Assembly (NCBI GenBank): GCA_039111635.1 | Contig: JBCAQO010000007.1 | Location: forward strand, 2,418,001 to 2,482,000 | Source of the DNA: Heterobasidion occidentale | Taxonomy: Eukaryota > Basidiomycota > Agaricomycetes > Russulales > Bondarzewiaceae | Direction: 5' to 3' | DNA: 64,000 bases | Part shown: one piece after another, positions 35,697 through 47,600 of the stretch | How positions within the stretch are numbered: position 1 is the first letter of the stretch | How the letters are laid out: the number at the start of each line of letters is the position of its first letter | Notes under the pieces: generated by a model | Told to the model about the DNA's origin: nothing | The model's database searches: none | The model's input: the letters and a program-made list of their open reading frames with translations, nothing else | Made by a program: the position numbers and the translations under genes

Positions 35697-37843
35697 CTAC
35701 GTGTGCAAGTATGATAAACCGGCACTCATGAGGCCAGGTTCCTCGCACTCAAGCCATTCGTACCAATCCTGGGAATAAAACCTCGATCGGCGCGCAGGCC
35801 AACTTTCCCCCTCGACCATATTGATCTCATCCCGCAGTACTGTATGGTACGATCCCTGCAAACGAAGCAGTCTAAGATCTTGAAGCTTTTCTAGCAATGA
35901 ATTCTGCATTTCCTGTGTCAGCTGGGTAGTCAAGGATAAGAATTTGATCTTCGGTGGAAGACCCGGCCAAGCCTGCTGGTGCACAACGCCGGACGGTTAA
36001 TTTGTGGGGGGAAAAGCTGAAGGGTTGGGCTCACTGCTATCAGCGACGCGTCCTGATTAGGTGGCGTAGTCATATGCAACGAGGTCACCGTGCGCGGAAT
36101 GAGCCAGGTCGACAACGTCAGAGCGAGGTCGTTCGGGATGTATATCGATAACGACTGCAGCCGTCCTAGAGTAGGTAGAACTCCCCAAATTGATGCATCG
36201 TAGTTGACGCGATCGACTTCATGAGACTTGAGTATGCCCAGTCCACGTAAGAAGGGATGTTGTCGCACGAAATTGGCGACAGAAGGGAATAAGTCTGGAT
36301 CGTTGAATTCACGAGGGACCGACAAGATGTTCAGAACGAAGCTACGCAACGCCTGGAGTGGTGCGACATTTCGGAATGCTTTCGATGGTACACATCGGCC
36401 CCCTAGTCGGCACTGAATGCGGAGGATCTCCAAATAGTGCCCGTTGGTCAGAAGCTCCGTGAAGAAGCTCGTATCTTCAATAATAGCTGTCACATCGACA
36501 GTGGTGAGGTTGTTCACCGAGATGAGGCCGGCCGGAACGACGCAGGAGACATGTATCGAAATCTTGCGGAGAGTAACGACCAAGTCCGATGCATAGCCCT
36601 TCAGCGCTGGCGCAAGGTCGCTACCAATATAGGTGAAGCTGGTTAGTTGAGGAAGTTGAGGGAGAGGAGGCGATTGATCGGTAGTGCAACTGCATGAGTA
36701 TACTCAGGTTAGACGCAGGCAATGGAGGGAGGCGAGTGGGGATCGCACACTAGGCGCAAGTCTTGCAAGTTTGGATGTGTCTTTTCGAGAGTCGAGAGGA
36801 CCGATGCCATCGTCTGGGTTCCCATAGCACAGCTGAATGTCTTCAAGCTTGTGAGTTTTGGAAGCGCATTTGCCAACATTCCTTATCGACTGGGTCAGTG
36901 AGTAGTAACAAAGAATATTTATTGAGCAATACCTATTTGAAAGGTCGTTAGCACACTCTCTTCCTTTTGTGGCGCAGATACAACCAGAGTCCTGACCAGG
37001 CATGCGTAATTTGGATCAGATACGATCCGCGTCAATATATCCGCGCTACGTTGATCATGCCATTTATCTATCGCTGAGCCATCGCTCAGCCCGTCGTTCG
37101 AAGCATAGAACCGCCCGGTCCCAAATTGCAAATGCAACTTCCTGAACAGCAATTGGCTAGCAACGCTGGAAAGGGCGTGAGGAACGAACAGGAGGTTCTT
37201 CAGGTCTCTTCGAGGAAGGTACGTCGCGATCTCCCGCCAAAGCTCAGGAGAGAATCGTGGCTGGCCATTGACGTTGCCAGCGAGCTACGAATCAATCACC
37301 GTAGAAAATTAGCCGTCGCCATGGTGCGCAGATGCGCGCGAGCGTACCTCTCCCGCCGCTGACATGGCACCAGCTTGCGGCATGAGAGCTCTCGCCTCGC
37401 TATGATTAGGATCAATAAGAAGAATTGCTTGTAAATCTGTCGCGAAGAACGGATGAGCCGTGCCTCGGTATTTGGGGAGTATAGACGGATGGGAGTCGGT
37501 GGGAGTCAAGAGTCTTACCCTGATGAGCCGCGCCGCGTAATCCGGTCGCAAACCTGGCTTTCGCTCGGAGGAGCCGAGCCTGAATCACCTTTCGTGGATA
37601 CACGGAAGAGATCTGGAGGCAGGACTGGACTGCATTCTCGATGATGGTTCTAGAGCTACGCCCAGGCGATTCTGGTCAAGGCTAGAACGGCGGAAGATGC
37701 TGACAAAGCACACGAACAAACCTTGGGTTGGATGGGAGGAGTGCCATTGCGTAGAGGAGGACGTCCGTCTTCTGGTCATTCGAGAGCGATGAAACGACGT
37801 CACGGATGCTGGCGTCCAGCATTTTAGGGTTGAATACACCCAT
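35697..37843 (-). CDS. F-box/LRR-like protein, right (intact) copy
   Basis: Exons (minus): 37843-37722, 37655-37519, 37436-37348, 37284-36933, 36881-36749, 36689-36035, 35975-35697; all phases agree, giving 588 residues. A helical, TPR-like N-terminus (MGVFNPKMLDASIRDVVSSL and KVIQARLLRAKARFATGLRG) is followed by an F-box-like segment (QPRFSPELWREIATYLPRRD, about residues 120-160). Degenerate leucine-rich segments then run to the end (ASIWGVLPTLGRLQSLSIYI). Such proteins usually recruit targets to SCF ubiquitin ligases, and agaricomycete genomes have many fast-evolving copies. The target is unknown. Mirror-image partner of 32032-34150. Confidence 0.82.
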
Positions 37844-38718
37844 TCTGTTGATGCGAACGAGAGAAGAAGTCGTCTGCAGTCAAATACAACTGCAACGAAC
37901 AGTGTGAACGTTGGGGTTCAGACGGAGGCGGTCGGAAGATAAGCTGCGCCCGACCGCAACACTATAAATCGTTCTGTATCAAGGCATTACCTGTTAATTC
38001 GCGAATTCTGACTACCCCAAAGATGTTTTTAGGGTTACTCACGATCTTCTGTAAGCTTCGGGCTTCAAGCTTCAAGTTTCAATAGCTTGTCAAAGTACCG
38101 AGTTTAAGCGCTGTTGTAGGGTGTGGTGTGAGAGCGAAATAAGTGCGTAGAACGTACTCGAGCTCGGAGAAGGCTCGAGGTCAGCCTGGACAAGATCTAG
38201 GGTGTGATGACTCAGCAGATTCGCCCTTATTTTAAGTCTGCACGCTTGATCTGTTTCAAAACATAACTTATGTCGGTTACTCCGATTTTTGATTCTGCTT
38301 GAGAGAGACAGAAGGCTCTGATCATGCTCCAACACATTTGGTGAGGTTTTGCATGATGCTGACCTCATGAACCTGTGAGGATTCATACTTAGAAAAACAT
38401 GAGTTCGGGAAGAATCAAACCAAGTCTGCTGTCCGTCAAGTCAGCAGGAGTAGATATCATGCTGTAGCATGGCTCTAGCGTACAAGTTGCATGCCAGACG
38501 GGCGTTGAGGACAAAATGTCGTGAGGAAAGACAGACGAAAATCCTGAACGTATGTTTCCCACGCTGGCTTGCTCGCAAAAGCTACGTCATTGTCAGGAGC
38601 GATTAGTAACCGTAGAGACCATCTTCGCCAGACAGTTCGAAAGCATTTGGCGTGACGCTCCCATGGAGAGAAGCAAACATACTCATTTTCATACAAATGT
38701 CAATCCCTTACTGAACGG
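37844..38718. other. No supportable gene
   Basis: AT-richer spacer with short frames only. Confidence 0.4.
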
Positions 38719-40555
38719 TCACTGCATCATCTTCGGGTCCACCTTCCTGCCCTCGTAAAACGCGACGCGATCCCAGAGTCCCAACTCCTCGCCTTCGTTT
38801 GCAAAGCCCATCCTTTGCTCTGTGAGGCCTGCAACGCGCAGGAACAAGGTTCCATCCAGCCTCTCCGCCCCGACCAACCCACCATGCGCTGAAGAGTAGT
38901 ATCCAGCCGGCCTCGACCCATACTTACCCGCCCAGTATGCTAGAGAACGCTGTAGCTTGCATAAATGCATGTCCGGATGAACGATTGCATTCTGCAGAAT
39001 CCTCAGCCATGGATTTCCTCCAGACTTGAGAACCTCGCCCGGCCAGAACGCTGGTGCGCGCTCCTCCAGCGGCACTGTGCTTTTGCGCTGCGGAGGAAGC
39101 GGCGCAGAAAGATAAGATGAAGTCGCGTCGAAAAAGTCGGCGATAGGGAGGGAAGAGCGACCACGGGATATGTACCAAGCAGTATTCACCGATAGGTAGG
39201 TGCGGAGTAGGAGAAGTCGGTTGGCGAGGGAGAGCGGCGGAGAAAGCATCGAAGAAGTCCCAGGGATGATGAAGAGAGGGAGGAACAGGGTGGAAGTAGC
39301 GAAGTGAGCACTGATGAACTGAGTCAGTTCAAAGTCGAGCATTACAGAAAGAAACGCACGCAAAGAAGTCTGCGTTCATCTCTTTGCCTGCACCACCATT
39401 CCCACGCCAGGCCCAGCCAGAAACACCAAACCACATTACATTTCCGAAGACGACCTCTTCCATCATGATCTCTAACCGGCGTTCAATTTCTGCCTCGCTG
39501 TCGGCACCTTTTAACCAGCCCTCATACCATTCAGTGACGAGCTGGTGAATACGGCCTCCAACCTTCTCGATGACCGGCTCAAACTTATACATGACGTCGG
39601 GCGAAACTGCAGCCCCGGGAGCGAAGGCAGGCTCTTCAAGCACTCGCTGATGGAACAAGAACGTTGGTCTGAGAGGAGCCGCGGGGGATGGAGATGAGAG
39701 AGCAAGAGAAGCAAAGTTGTTCAAGATCGAATTGACGGCATCCTGCTTGAATAACGCAGGAGGGAAAAGGCGCGTCTGGTGATCGGGATGTGTTGCGGTT
39801 TGGGCGAGGCCTTCAAAGAAGGAGTCAACAATCTTGAGTAGTCATCCTCACAAAGCGCGAACCAACCTTCTGCGAGCTGTCCTAAAATTCCAAACTCCAG
39901 ACCGCAGGCAGAATGGATCATGGGGTGTAGGAGACCAGACTCAAACCTCTCTAACATCGCAGGCTGCTTCTTCCCCACATCGAGATTGGGAATATAATTG
40001 AATTCGGGAGAAAAAATGAAGCGATTGATCGTTTCCACAGGAGTGTGGTCAAGGACATATGCCGAGAAGAATTTGAGGTAAGAGTCATAGTAGCTGAGAG
40101 AAGACGAGATTCACGAATATTCAGTTAAGAGTCCACACCCTGAGAGGGAGTTGACGTCGTTTGACTCACTTGAGGTCTCCGATGTGCTCGATGAAGTTCT
40201 CCTCTGTGATTGGACCAGGGCTTGCGAAAGCAGGTTTCTGGTACATGTGAGTCTCATTTGCAGCCTCGATGAGTGGTGCCGATGCACCGAGGCCGTAGAT
40301 CGCGATAAGATGATGGGTGAGGTGACTATGGAAAGACACAAAAATAGTCAGCGATCCACTCAAGTGGCAGGGAAATCTGCTCCCGTACTTGTGAAATCCG
40401 CGCGAGTCGAAATGAGCATGCCATTTTACATAGTTGTCTCTGAGCTTCTCCAAGAGTTTCTTCGCACTCTCGTCGGTGCTACCACTCAGAGAAAACGTCC
40501 CCTTGAGAATTGGGAGAGCATATAGTTTGTCGAGTATAGAGTCAGTGGAAGACAT
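38719..40555 (-). CDS. Questin oxidase-like protein (AflY/HypX family)
   Basis: Exons (minus): 40555-40389, 40325-40170, 40093-39867, 39810-39360, 39310-38719; phases agree, giving 530 residues. Recognisable segments are LRDNYVKWHAHFDSRGFH|NHLTHHLIAIYGLGASAPLI, GLLHPMIHSACGLEFGILGQ, SLANRLLLLRTYLSVNTAWY, HPDMHLCKLQRSLAYWAGKY and GTLFLRVAGLTEQRMGF. The family includes Baeyer-Villiger-type oxidative ring-cleaving enzymes of fungal polyketide pathways, for example questin oxidase, but many basidiomycete members sit outside any cluster. No polyketide synthase is in this window. The His-rich motifs HLTHHLIA and HPMIHSACGLE are conserved, so activity is plausible; the substrate is unknown. Confidence 0.85.
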
Positions 40556-42054
40556 TGCACTGTGGGCCCCTGTGAGAGCTTCGAAGGGTGAGAACAAAGA
40601 AGGCATGGACCAAGGCTTATAAGCGCGCGCGCCTGTCATCATGATGATACGCGCGAACCGACGCCAAAGTGATCCGGAGTGACGGATGCTTCCTGGCTGC
40701 TGAGACTCACGAAGTTGAGTGGTGTGAACCACTGCAGACTGACAATTGGGACATAATCGCGTCAGCAGCTTCCAAATGCATCCTACTTACCTACTAGATA
40801 TGGATTCTTCTTCCGACAAAAAAGCACATGACCGCACTATATGTGCATCCCAGGCATCCCAGGCCAGGCCAGACGGCTGCATAAGAAGACCTTTCTCATG
40901 TGGGTCAGGGCATCAAGTCATGTCCTGTACGAAACTGAACAGAAGGACAGTCAGCATTCATACGGGCTCTCATCAGCATACTCTCTTCAGTGAGCCGTCG
41001 CAATTTAATTGATCCTACTCAGTTGGGGTTCTGGCGGTGGTCTTGTGATTGTGATATGCAGAAAACATTACTCAATACGCATGGATGACTGACCCCTTGG
41101 GAGTCGATGACTTGTAAGAGAGACATAAGCACTATTGCAGTTCATGATATCACGTACCGAGATCAAGAAGCGTTCGCACGATTGGATTGGGCATGCCAAA
41201 AATCATAGTCGATAGTGATGTCCGCCATTCGAATCATTGGAAAGGATCAAAGCTTGTCTAAGCTGAAATCAGGTTCACAGGGGTAGAGCAGAGACATGCG
41301 AAAAAAGCCGTGTACGAACACAACGCATCGAGGCGATAGAAGCTCGCTTTGATCGACGCTTTGATCGGCGAGCAGGGCGAAATCAGAGCCCTCAAAATCG
41401 TTTGATGAGGGACCTTTCAAGCGTACGGATGTGTTGGTCGGCTGCGTGGTGACTGACAGAATGGAGATTAGGTGGATTGTCGTCAAACGACCACGATGAC
41501 TCCATGAATGAGATTCGAGGGGAGTGTATATCGTATCCAATGGAACGACAATGATTTCTCATGGCATATGAAAGGTCATTGCTTCTTCAAGGCCTTACAT
41601 CTGTCTCGCTTGCGTGAAGCGTGAAAAGGTCGCATGCAGTATTGAGTTCCTTCAGAAAAGTCGAGCGGTCAGCATGATCCAGAGAAAACGAGCAGAAACG
41701 TACGGCAGCCAAACCTCTAATCGACGCATATGCACAGTAAACTCGTACCCGGATTAGGCAGTCTGACTGATCGGAGCCACTGCGAGGGAAACCGGTGTTC
41801 CAGATATGCATGGCCTTCAGCGCCTGCAACCATGCACATAAACTTTGACTCCCGTCTCCAGACCATGACAATCTTCCGGCTTCTTTGATTGACCGTATGA
41901 GGACCATGAAAGGGCCTATGCTCCCCAATTTTCCTCTGCACTGCACTGAGATGAACTCGTAGCGTACTGATAGCATCGTAAGAAGGCTGTCTTGCGAGAA
42001 AAAAAAGACTCGTTGTCCAAGATATACCATCCCTTCACTCTGCTGCTGCAAAGG
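40556..42054. other. No confident gene; 3' flank of questin-oxidase pseudogene
   Basis: Minus-strand frames at 41247-41540 and 41587-42051 are open but match nothing I know and have no credible start. Confidence 0.35.
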
Positions 42055-42725
42055 CTACTCGAAGATCCCAGCTCGTGGCTCTCGCCCTTCAAAAAACCCA
42101 ATACAATCCCACAGATGGAGTTCAGCGCCCTCGGCCGCCCACCCCATCTGTTCCTCGACGAGACTAGCAACGCGTACGAACAGCGTCCCATCGAGCCTCT
42201 CGAACCCGGCCAACCCCCTTCCGCAGAGGAATAATATCCCGCCGGCCGCGACCCGTACTTGCCGGCCCAGTACGCGAGCACCCGCTGCACTTGCAGAGGT
42301 GCATGTCGGGATGCACCATCGTGTCTTGCAAGATCCGCAGCCACGGATTGCCGCCCGCGCCGAGACTTCGCCGGGCCAGAGCGCAGGGACGCAGTCAGAC
42401 TCGGGAACCGTGCTCTTGCGCTGCGGCGGGAGAGGCGTGGAGAGGCGGAAAGAAATGGCATCCAAGACTGGGAGATAGGGAGCGGAGCGCGGCCGTGCGA
42501 GACGTACCAAGCAGCAGTGACAAAGGGGTATGTGTGGAGAAGCAGGAGACGATTAGCGAGGGATAGCGGCGGCGAAAGAACGGCTGAGATTTCAGGAATG
42601 ATGTAGAGCGGCAGGAATAGAGTAGAAGTGATAAAATGGGCGCTGCACAGGGTCAACGAAATGCCCGTATTGGGAAAGTCTGACGTACCTAACAAAATCG
42701 GCGTTGAACAGGATGAGACAGTACT
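42055..42725 (-). pseudogene. Partial, frameshifted questin oxidase-like copy
   Basis: Corresponds to the C-terminal third of the gene at 38719. It begins near 42720 with FNADFVS, keeps the conserved intron (donor GTACGTC, acceptor GTGCAG) and continues AHFITSTLFLPLYIIPE and SLANRLLLLHTYPFVTAAWY. The frame then breaks near 42470. TPLPPQRKSTVP and WPGEV lie in a second frame; YWAGKYGSRPAGYYSSAEGG and the end FERLDGTLFVRVASL need further shifts. At least three frame changes and no N-terminal two thirds make it a dead copy. Confidence 0.8.
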
Positions 42726-43075
42726 GATTTGTGGGTGTGTCTGTTGCTCGATGTTCCTGACTTAGCTAGACCCTTGAGTGCTCAACCCACCTTAGGAAGA
42801 GCGGCATGCCTGTGAATGTTGAAAACTTGAGAACGGCTCTTCAGTACCGTCAGGTCTATCCTCACGCGAGTCTGAGAAGAGAAGTTGGACTGAGGGTCAG
42901 GAAGATAGCCCGACCTCGAAGGCTGAAACAGCATGTAGAGATCCGCGGTAAGTCGAAAGAAACATCTTGATGAATGAGAGGACAGAATCTGAACGGACTC
43001 AGCGCCGGCAATAACCGGATCGACGCTCGCAGCTTCTGCACTGGCAACTACTTAACCCAAAAGACTTCTTTCCAC

Positions 43076-44241
43076 ATGAGGGTCCTCCACTGGCTCTCGA
43101 CAATTGCGATTCCGGTGGCAGCTTGCAATGAGTTGCTGTCGCGTCCTTCCTTTACAGTGCCCGCGCTGGCTCAAATCAGGGTGCGTCGTCCGCCATAAGG
43201 TGTTTGCCACTGATGATTGTCCCCAGCCTCTGATGCTTCCTCAAACCACCGATCCAGGGCATCCTCTCGCAGATAGAGGCGCCCATTATCAGGTGATTCA
43301 GTCTCTTCCATCCATTCTTCCACTTTGCATGACTAACTTCGTGTTCTGTGCAATGCGCAGCGCACTAACGGAACGCGTCAATCTCCGCACCGACCCTGCG
43401 ATCTACGCCGACGGCGGCAAGAAGCTCCTGGAGTTCATCAACGCGCGCGAGAACGCCGCCGCCGCATTCGGTCGCTTCGACTACGGAAAACTCGAATACC
43501 CGTTTACGCTCTCCCCCATCGCCCCCGACGGCGCGACGGAAAACGACACGTTCCCTCCCGGGCGATTTCACCAGGACTCGTTCAGCGGGAACGCGAACCT
43601 CACATCGTTCTACGTCGACATCCTCGTTCCAGGCTTCTTCCAGGCGCCGAGCTCTTTCTTCTTTCACCTGGATAACTCGACGCTCAATGACGACGCGGCG
43701 ATGAACCTCGACGCGACCCTCCTGGCCTTGCTATCTCACCGGTGAGCGCCACGCCCCAGAGTCCAATCGTAGCCCTCACGATCCTAGTACACCTACTAAC
43801 TATGCAACTTTCTCGTTAGTGCGCACATCGGCAAGATCGTCGCGGAAGCCAAATACGCGGCCAACGTCACCGCCTACACGCCGTTGATCCTCTCCAACAG
43901 CTTAGACGAGATTAGGGCCTTGCTGACGAACACGACGCAGGAGGCAAGCGTCCTCGCGCACGCGTCCAACTCGACTCCACCTTTACCGGCGCGTGGATCG
44001 GCTCAGGCGCGTCCGTCCCAGGAACATTCGCGGCGAACCTCCAGAACGCGACGGCAAACTTGTACAGGCACCTGATAGATCTCACTACGGAGATCGAAGT
44101 TCAATACGTGCGCGCTTGTGTCCACTCCCCTTGAATTTCTCGCCACTTACTTACCACTGTGTTTAGTTGTTAGAACGTTTGCAGTCAAAACGGGATATGA
44201 AGCCCTCTTCATCATACCCTCTATCGTCGACCGTCGGCTAA
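43076..44241 (+). CDS. Secreted chorismate mutase-like protein (one frame break)
   Basis: Exons 43076-43180, 43258-43292, 43361-43741, 43820-44108 and 44167-44241. A signal-like start (MRVLHWLSTIAIPVAA) is followed by LAQIRGILSQIEAPIISALT across two introns. Then come RVNLRTDPAIYADGGKKLLE, FGRFDYGKLEYPFTLSPIAP, FPPGRFHQDSFSGNANLT and HIGKIVAEAKYAANVTAYTP, ending IDLTTEIEVQY|LLERLQ. This is the all-helical AroQ-type chorismate mutase (chorismate to prephenate) as seen in secreted fungal forms, some of which are effectors. One base is missing near 43965: ...VLAHAS shifts to QLDSTFTGAWIGSG. Without correction the protein ends early at 44075 with an unrelated tail. Confidence 0.72.
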
Positions 44242-44623
44242 CCGGGAGCTGAGTACCCTTGAATCCTTGTTACTGGGTGAGCCAAAAGCGGACTCTGCGC
44301 AACGCCGTTTGAGTTCTTCAACTATTTTGCTATTCTGACCACTACGCTACTCATTACACCGCACGACTCTACCAGAAGTATCGCATCTCGCTCAACCGCG
44401 CACACAGCCTCTCTGTCTCCTCTCACGGAGACAGAAAAGACGAGAAAACACGACAAAGCGAGAAGGGAGATAAAAAACCGCAAACGAGGAACAAGGGACG
44501 AACAAGCGATGCACAACAGAGAAAATAAGATTAGCGTCAAACCTGAGACCGTTAACAAAAAAGAATAACATACAGAACATCCTATTCAAAAAAGAATACT
44601 GCAAGTGACAAGAAAAAAGGCAG
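44242..44623. other. Convergent 3' region, A-rich
   Basis: Purine/A-rich spacer between the chorismate mutase-like and SET3-like genes. No gene is supportable. Confidence 0.4.
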
Positions 44624-47600
44624 TCACAAGATCCAGGTCGCAGAGACACGGACAGACACAGCGCGACCCGCAAAAGACAAAAAGGCGCCCTGCGTCGTCA
44701 CCACCCATCGCGACGGCCACCACATTGACCATCGTCGATCATCGGTCCACCCGTTACTCGAGCCTCGTCCACGCCCTCTCGCCACGCTCACCCACCCTCT
44801 CTCGCGCTCCCGATCCTTCCGATCACGGTCCGCAGACGGCCCGCGCGGAATGTACTGCGACGAGCTCCAAACGTGCGGCTCGGCGGGTACGCCGCTGGCG
44901 TCGCACTAGACACGACACTGCTTCCGCCCATCCCCCGGAGCGCGCGCGGCCCGCTCGGCAGCGGTCGCGAGAGCGTCGGACTCAGCCTCGCCGCACGCTG
45001 CGACGACGACGCGGGGGCGATGCTGCTGCCGGTGCCACCGTTGAACGAGCGCGGCTGCGTCGGTGGCGAGTGCGCGCAGAAGGAAGGAGGCGGACGGTGC
45101 CGAGTTCGTGATCTCTCCATCCTCTGGCCCTGCGGTTTGACTGTAGCTGCTGCTCGTCGTCGAGAGGCGGGACGAGCTGGCGTCCGACTTGCCCAACCGC
45201 GGAGATGATGGTGGCGATGGATCGCCGGACACCGAAGCGGAAGATGTGTGCCCGTTGGTACCTTCATGGTGCGAAGGCTCAGGCTCTGTGGGCGAGTCCA
45301 AAGTAGGCTGTTCATGCTGCTCGCGAGTCAGATCGTCATCCTCTTCGGCAGTAGGCTCACTGTGAGACAAGTGATCTTCCTCGACGAGCTCGATCTTCGC
45401 CTTCAGGGAGGCCGCGCCTATGTTGAGCTGAGGTGTACTGAGCACAAAAGAGGGAATGCCATTCGCAGGCTCGTCGGATAGAACCTTGGTCTCCGATTTC
45501 ATCTCAACATCCACCTGACCTCCATGGTGAGAATCGGAGGTCTTGGCCCTCGAGTCCACTTCACCCTCTTCCATCGCTCCCGCACTTGGTTTGACACCGT
45601 TGGCCTCCACTCCTGATGGAACCCGCTATCCGTAGGCGAGGTCTCCGCATCTGGACCGAGCCCTATCGTCGACATCTCGGGCGACTTAACGGCTTTGGCG
45701 AGTTCTTCCTCCTCCTTGCGCTTCTGCTTCCGCAACTTGAAGTCTTGCAGTGTCAGCTTGACTTTGGGCGGCGGAGGCGGCGTGGGAGAGTGGTGTGGAG
45801 GGGAAGGTGTCGGCGACCTGGGAGGAGGATGCGCATACCGTTCGCTATCTGCGGGGGGTGTCGTGGTTCGCCGCATGGGCGACGGCATGGGCGAACGAGG
45901 CCGCGGTGAACAGGCGAATGCATCGGGATGCGCATGCGAAGGTACCAGAGACGGTTGCTCGTCAAGTGACTGAGGTCGAGATACTGGCGGTGGATCGGGT
46001 TCTAGTCGTCGAATGGGTTCGCTCAACGATAGTGGCTGCGGCGAAGGCGATCGATGTCGAGCATGTGGTGGGTCCCCGAGTACAATTTCCATCAATCCTT
46101 TACTTCCACGCGGCGCGGCCTCTTCTGACACCCCTCCGCTCCCCCTGAAGCTTGCAAGCCCGCCAAATTCTCATCAACGTCCATCCGTCCATCGTTCGCC
46201 GTGTCGTCACCACGCCCCCGCCCTCGCCCTGCATGCCCCCCTCACTCATGTCGCTGGTAGAAACTGGAACGGAAACCGAAGAACTGGATAATTTAGACGA
46301 AAGAGATGAAAAAGTGTCCGCCGTGGGAAAGAAGCGAGAGCTGGGTGGCCTAGGTAAAAGGTCATGGTCGTGGTCGTGGGCGCCCGATTCCTGCCGAGAG
46401 TGGGGATGATAGAGGGATGGATGAGGAGGATGAGGAGGATGACGAGGGTGACGAGGGTAAGGGTTGGAATGAAGAGGGTGGGAAGGGCCCGAGATGGAAG
46501 CCGGTACGATAGGCGAGCGTAATGATAAATTAGCAAACGGCGTAGAAGGCGAAGGCGAAGCGGGCACGTCTGGGAAGGAAGGGTGCGTATGAGTAGCCGT
46601 CGCGTGCAGCCCCGGAGCAGTGGATATATGAGGGAAGAGAGATGGCAACGTAGTGGATGAGGTCGAAGGGACTGGTGGCGGCGGCATATCTCGCGAGTCT
46701 GAAAGCAAAAGGATCGGGCGGGGGATGAGCGAACAAACTCGGCACGCGATTGGGAAACGCACCTGTGTCGACGTCCATCTTGTCCACCTCATTCGTTCCC
46801 ATGGGGCTCCCCAAGCTGGCCACGCTGGCACTAGGCGACGCCGACGAAGACATGTTCCTCAAAGCTTCCGCACTCCGATGGATCCATCGTTTGCGCAACT
46901 TCGGCGGCATCTTGTCTTCGTCCTCGATGTCAGCTGGTGAGGGCGAGCGGCGAGGGGACGAATCGATCGTAACGCGTCGATGCCGGCGTTTGGATGCAGG
47001 TGACTTGCGCCCGTTGGCTGTGACATGATCGCTTTCGTCTGAGTTGACAACTGCGGAACGCTCATAAGCATGAACTCATTGTGGGGAGGCTGCCACGTAC
47101 GCACCTGGAGCCTTGGTTTTCCCCTTCCGGTCCTTCTTGGGCGTCGGCGAACCGGTGGCGGGACTCAGTCGCAGTTCCGGCAGCGGTGTCCTGCGCGAGT
47201 TCAATCCGTTGGTGTTGCCAACTGTATTCCTCCTGTCGCTGAGCACAGTGGAAGGACCAGCCATGGGTTGCGTCTGCTGGATCGGAGGGACCATCTCCAC
47301 CCCATTCATCCCTCCGCTCCAAGGTGATTTCTCCCTTGTCCTGAAGCCGCGTTCGACGCCAACGAGAGGTCCAAGATCAAGCTTGGCGTTGGATGAGGAT
47401 TGTGAAGGAGATGTCTGTCTGGCGCGAGGATTGGGAAGATCGCCATCAACGAAGGCAGCCATGAGCGTGAGCGCGCAATCCTTCGCCTTCGACCCACACG
47501 CACAAGTCGTGAACGTCGAGCTCAGCGCATGTAGCATGGATGTCATCTGGTTGCGCAAGTGATGCACCTGATGCGGACTGTATTGTTGTTAGTATATGTA

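Noticed and set aside
41247..42051. Minus-strand open frames downstream of the questin-oxidase pseudogene
   Set aside because: No recognisable motif or start context; best treated as non-coding flank.
44392..44673. Minus-strand frame rich in hydrophobic residues
   Set aside because: Lies in the 3' region of the SET3-like gene over an A-rich tract; no start or family support.
46100..46250. Frame change in the SET3-like gene read as a frameshift
   Set aside because: Introns with acceptable sites (for example donor GTAAAG after RRVE and acceptor CCGCAG before PLSLSEP) can explain it, so I did not count it as a lesion.
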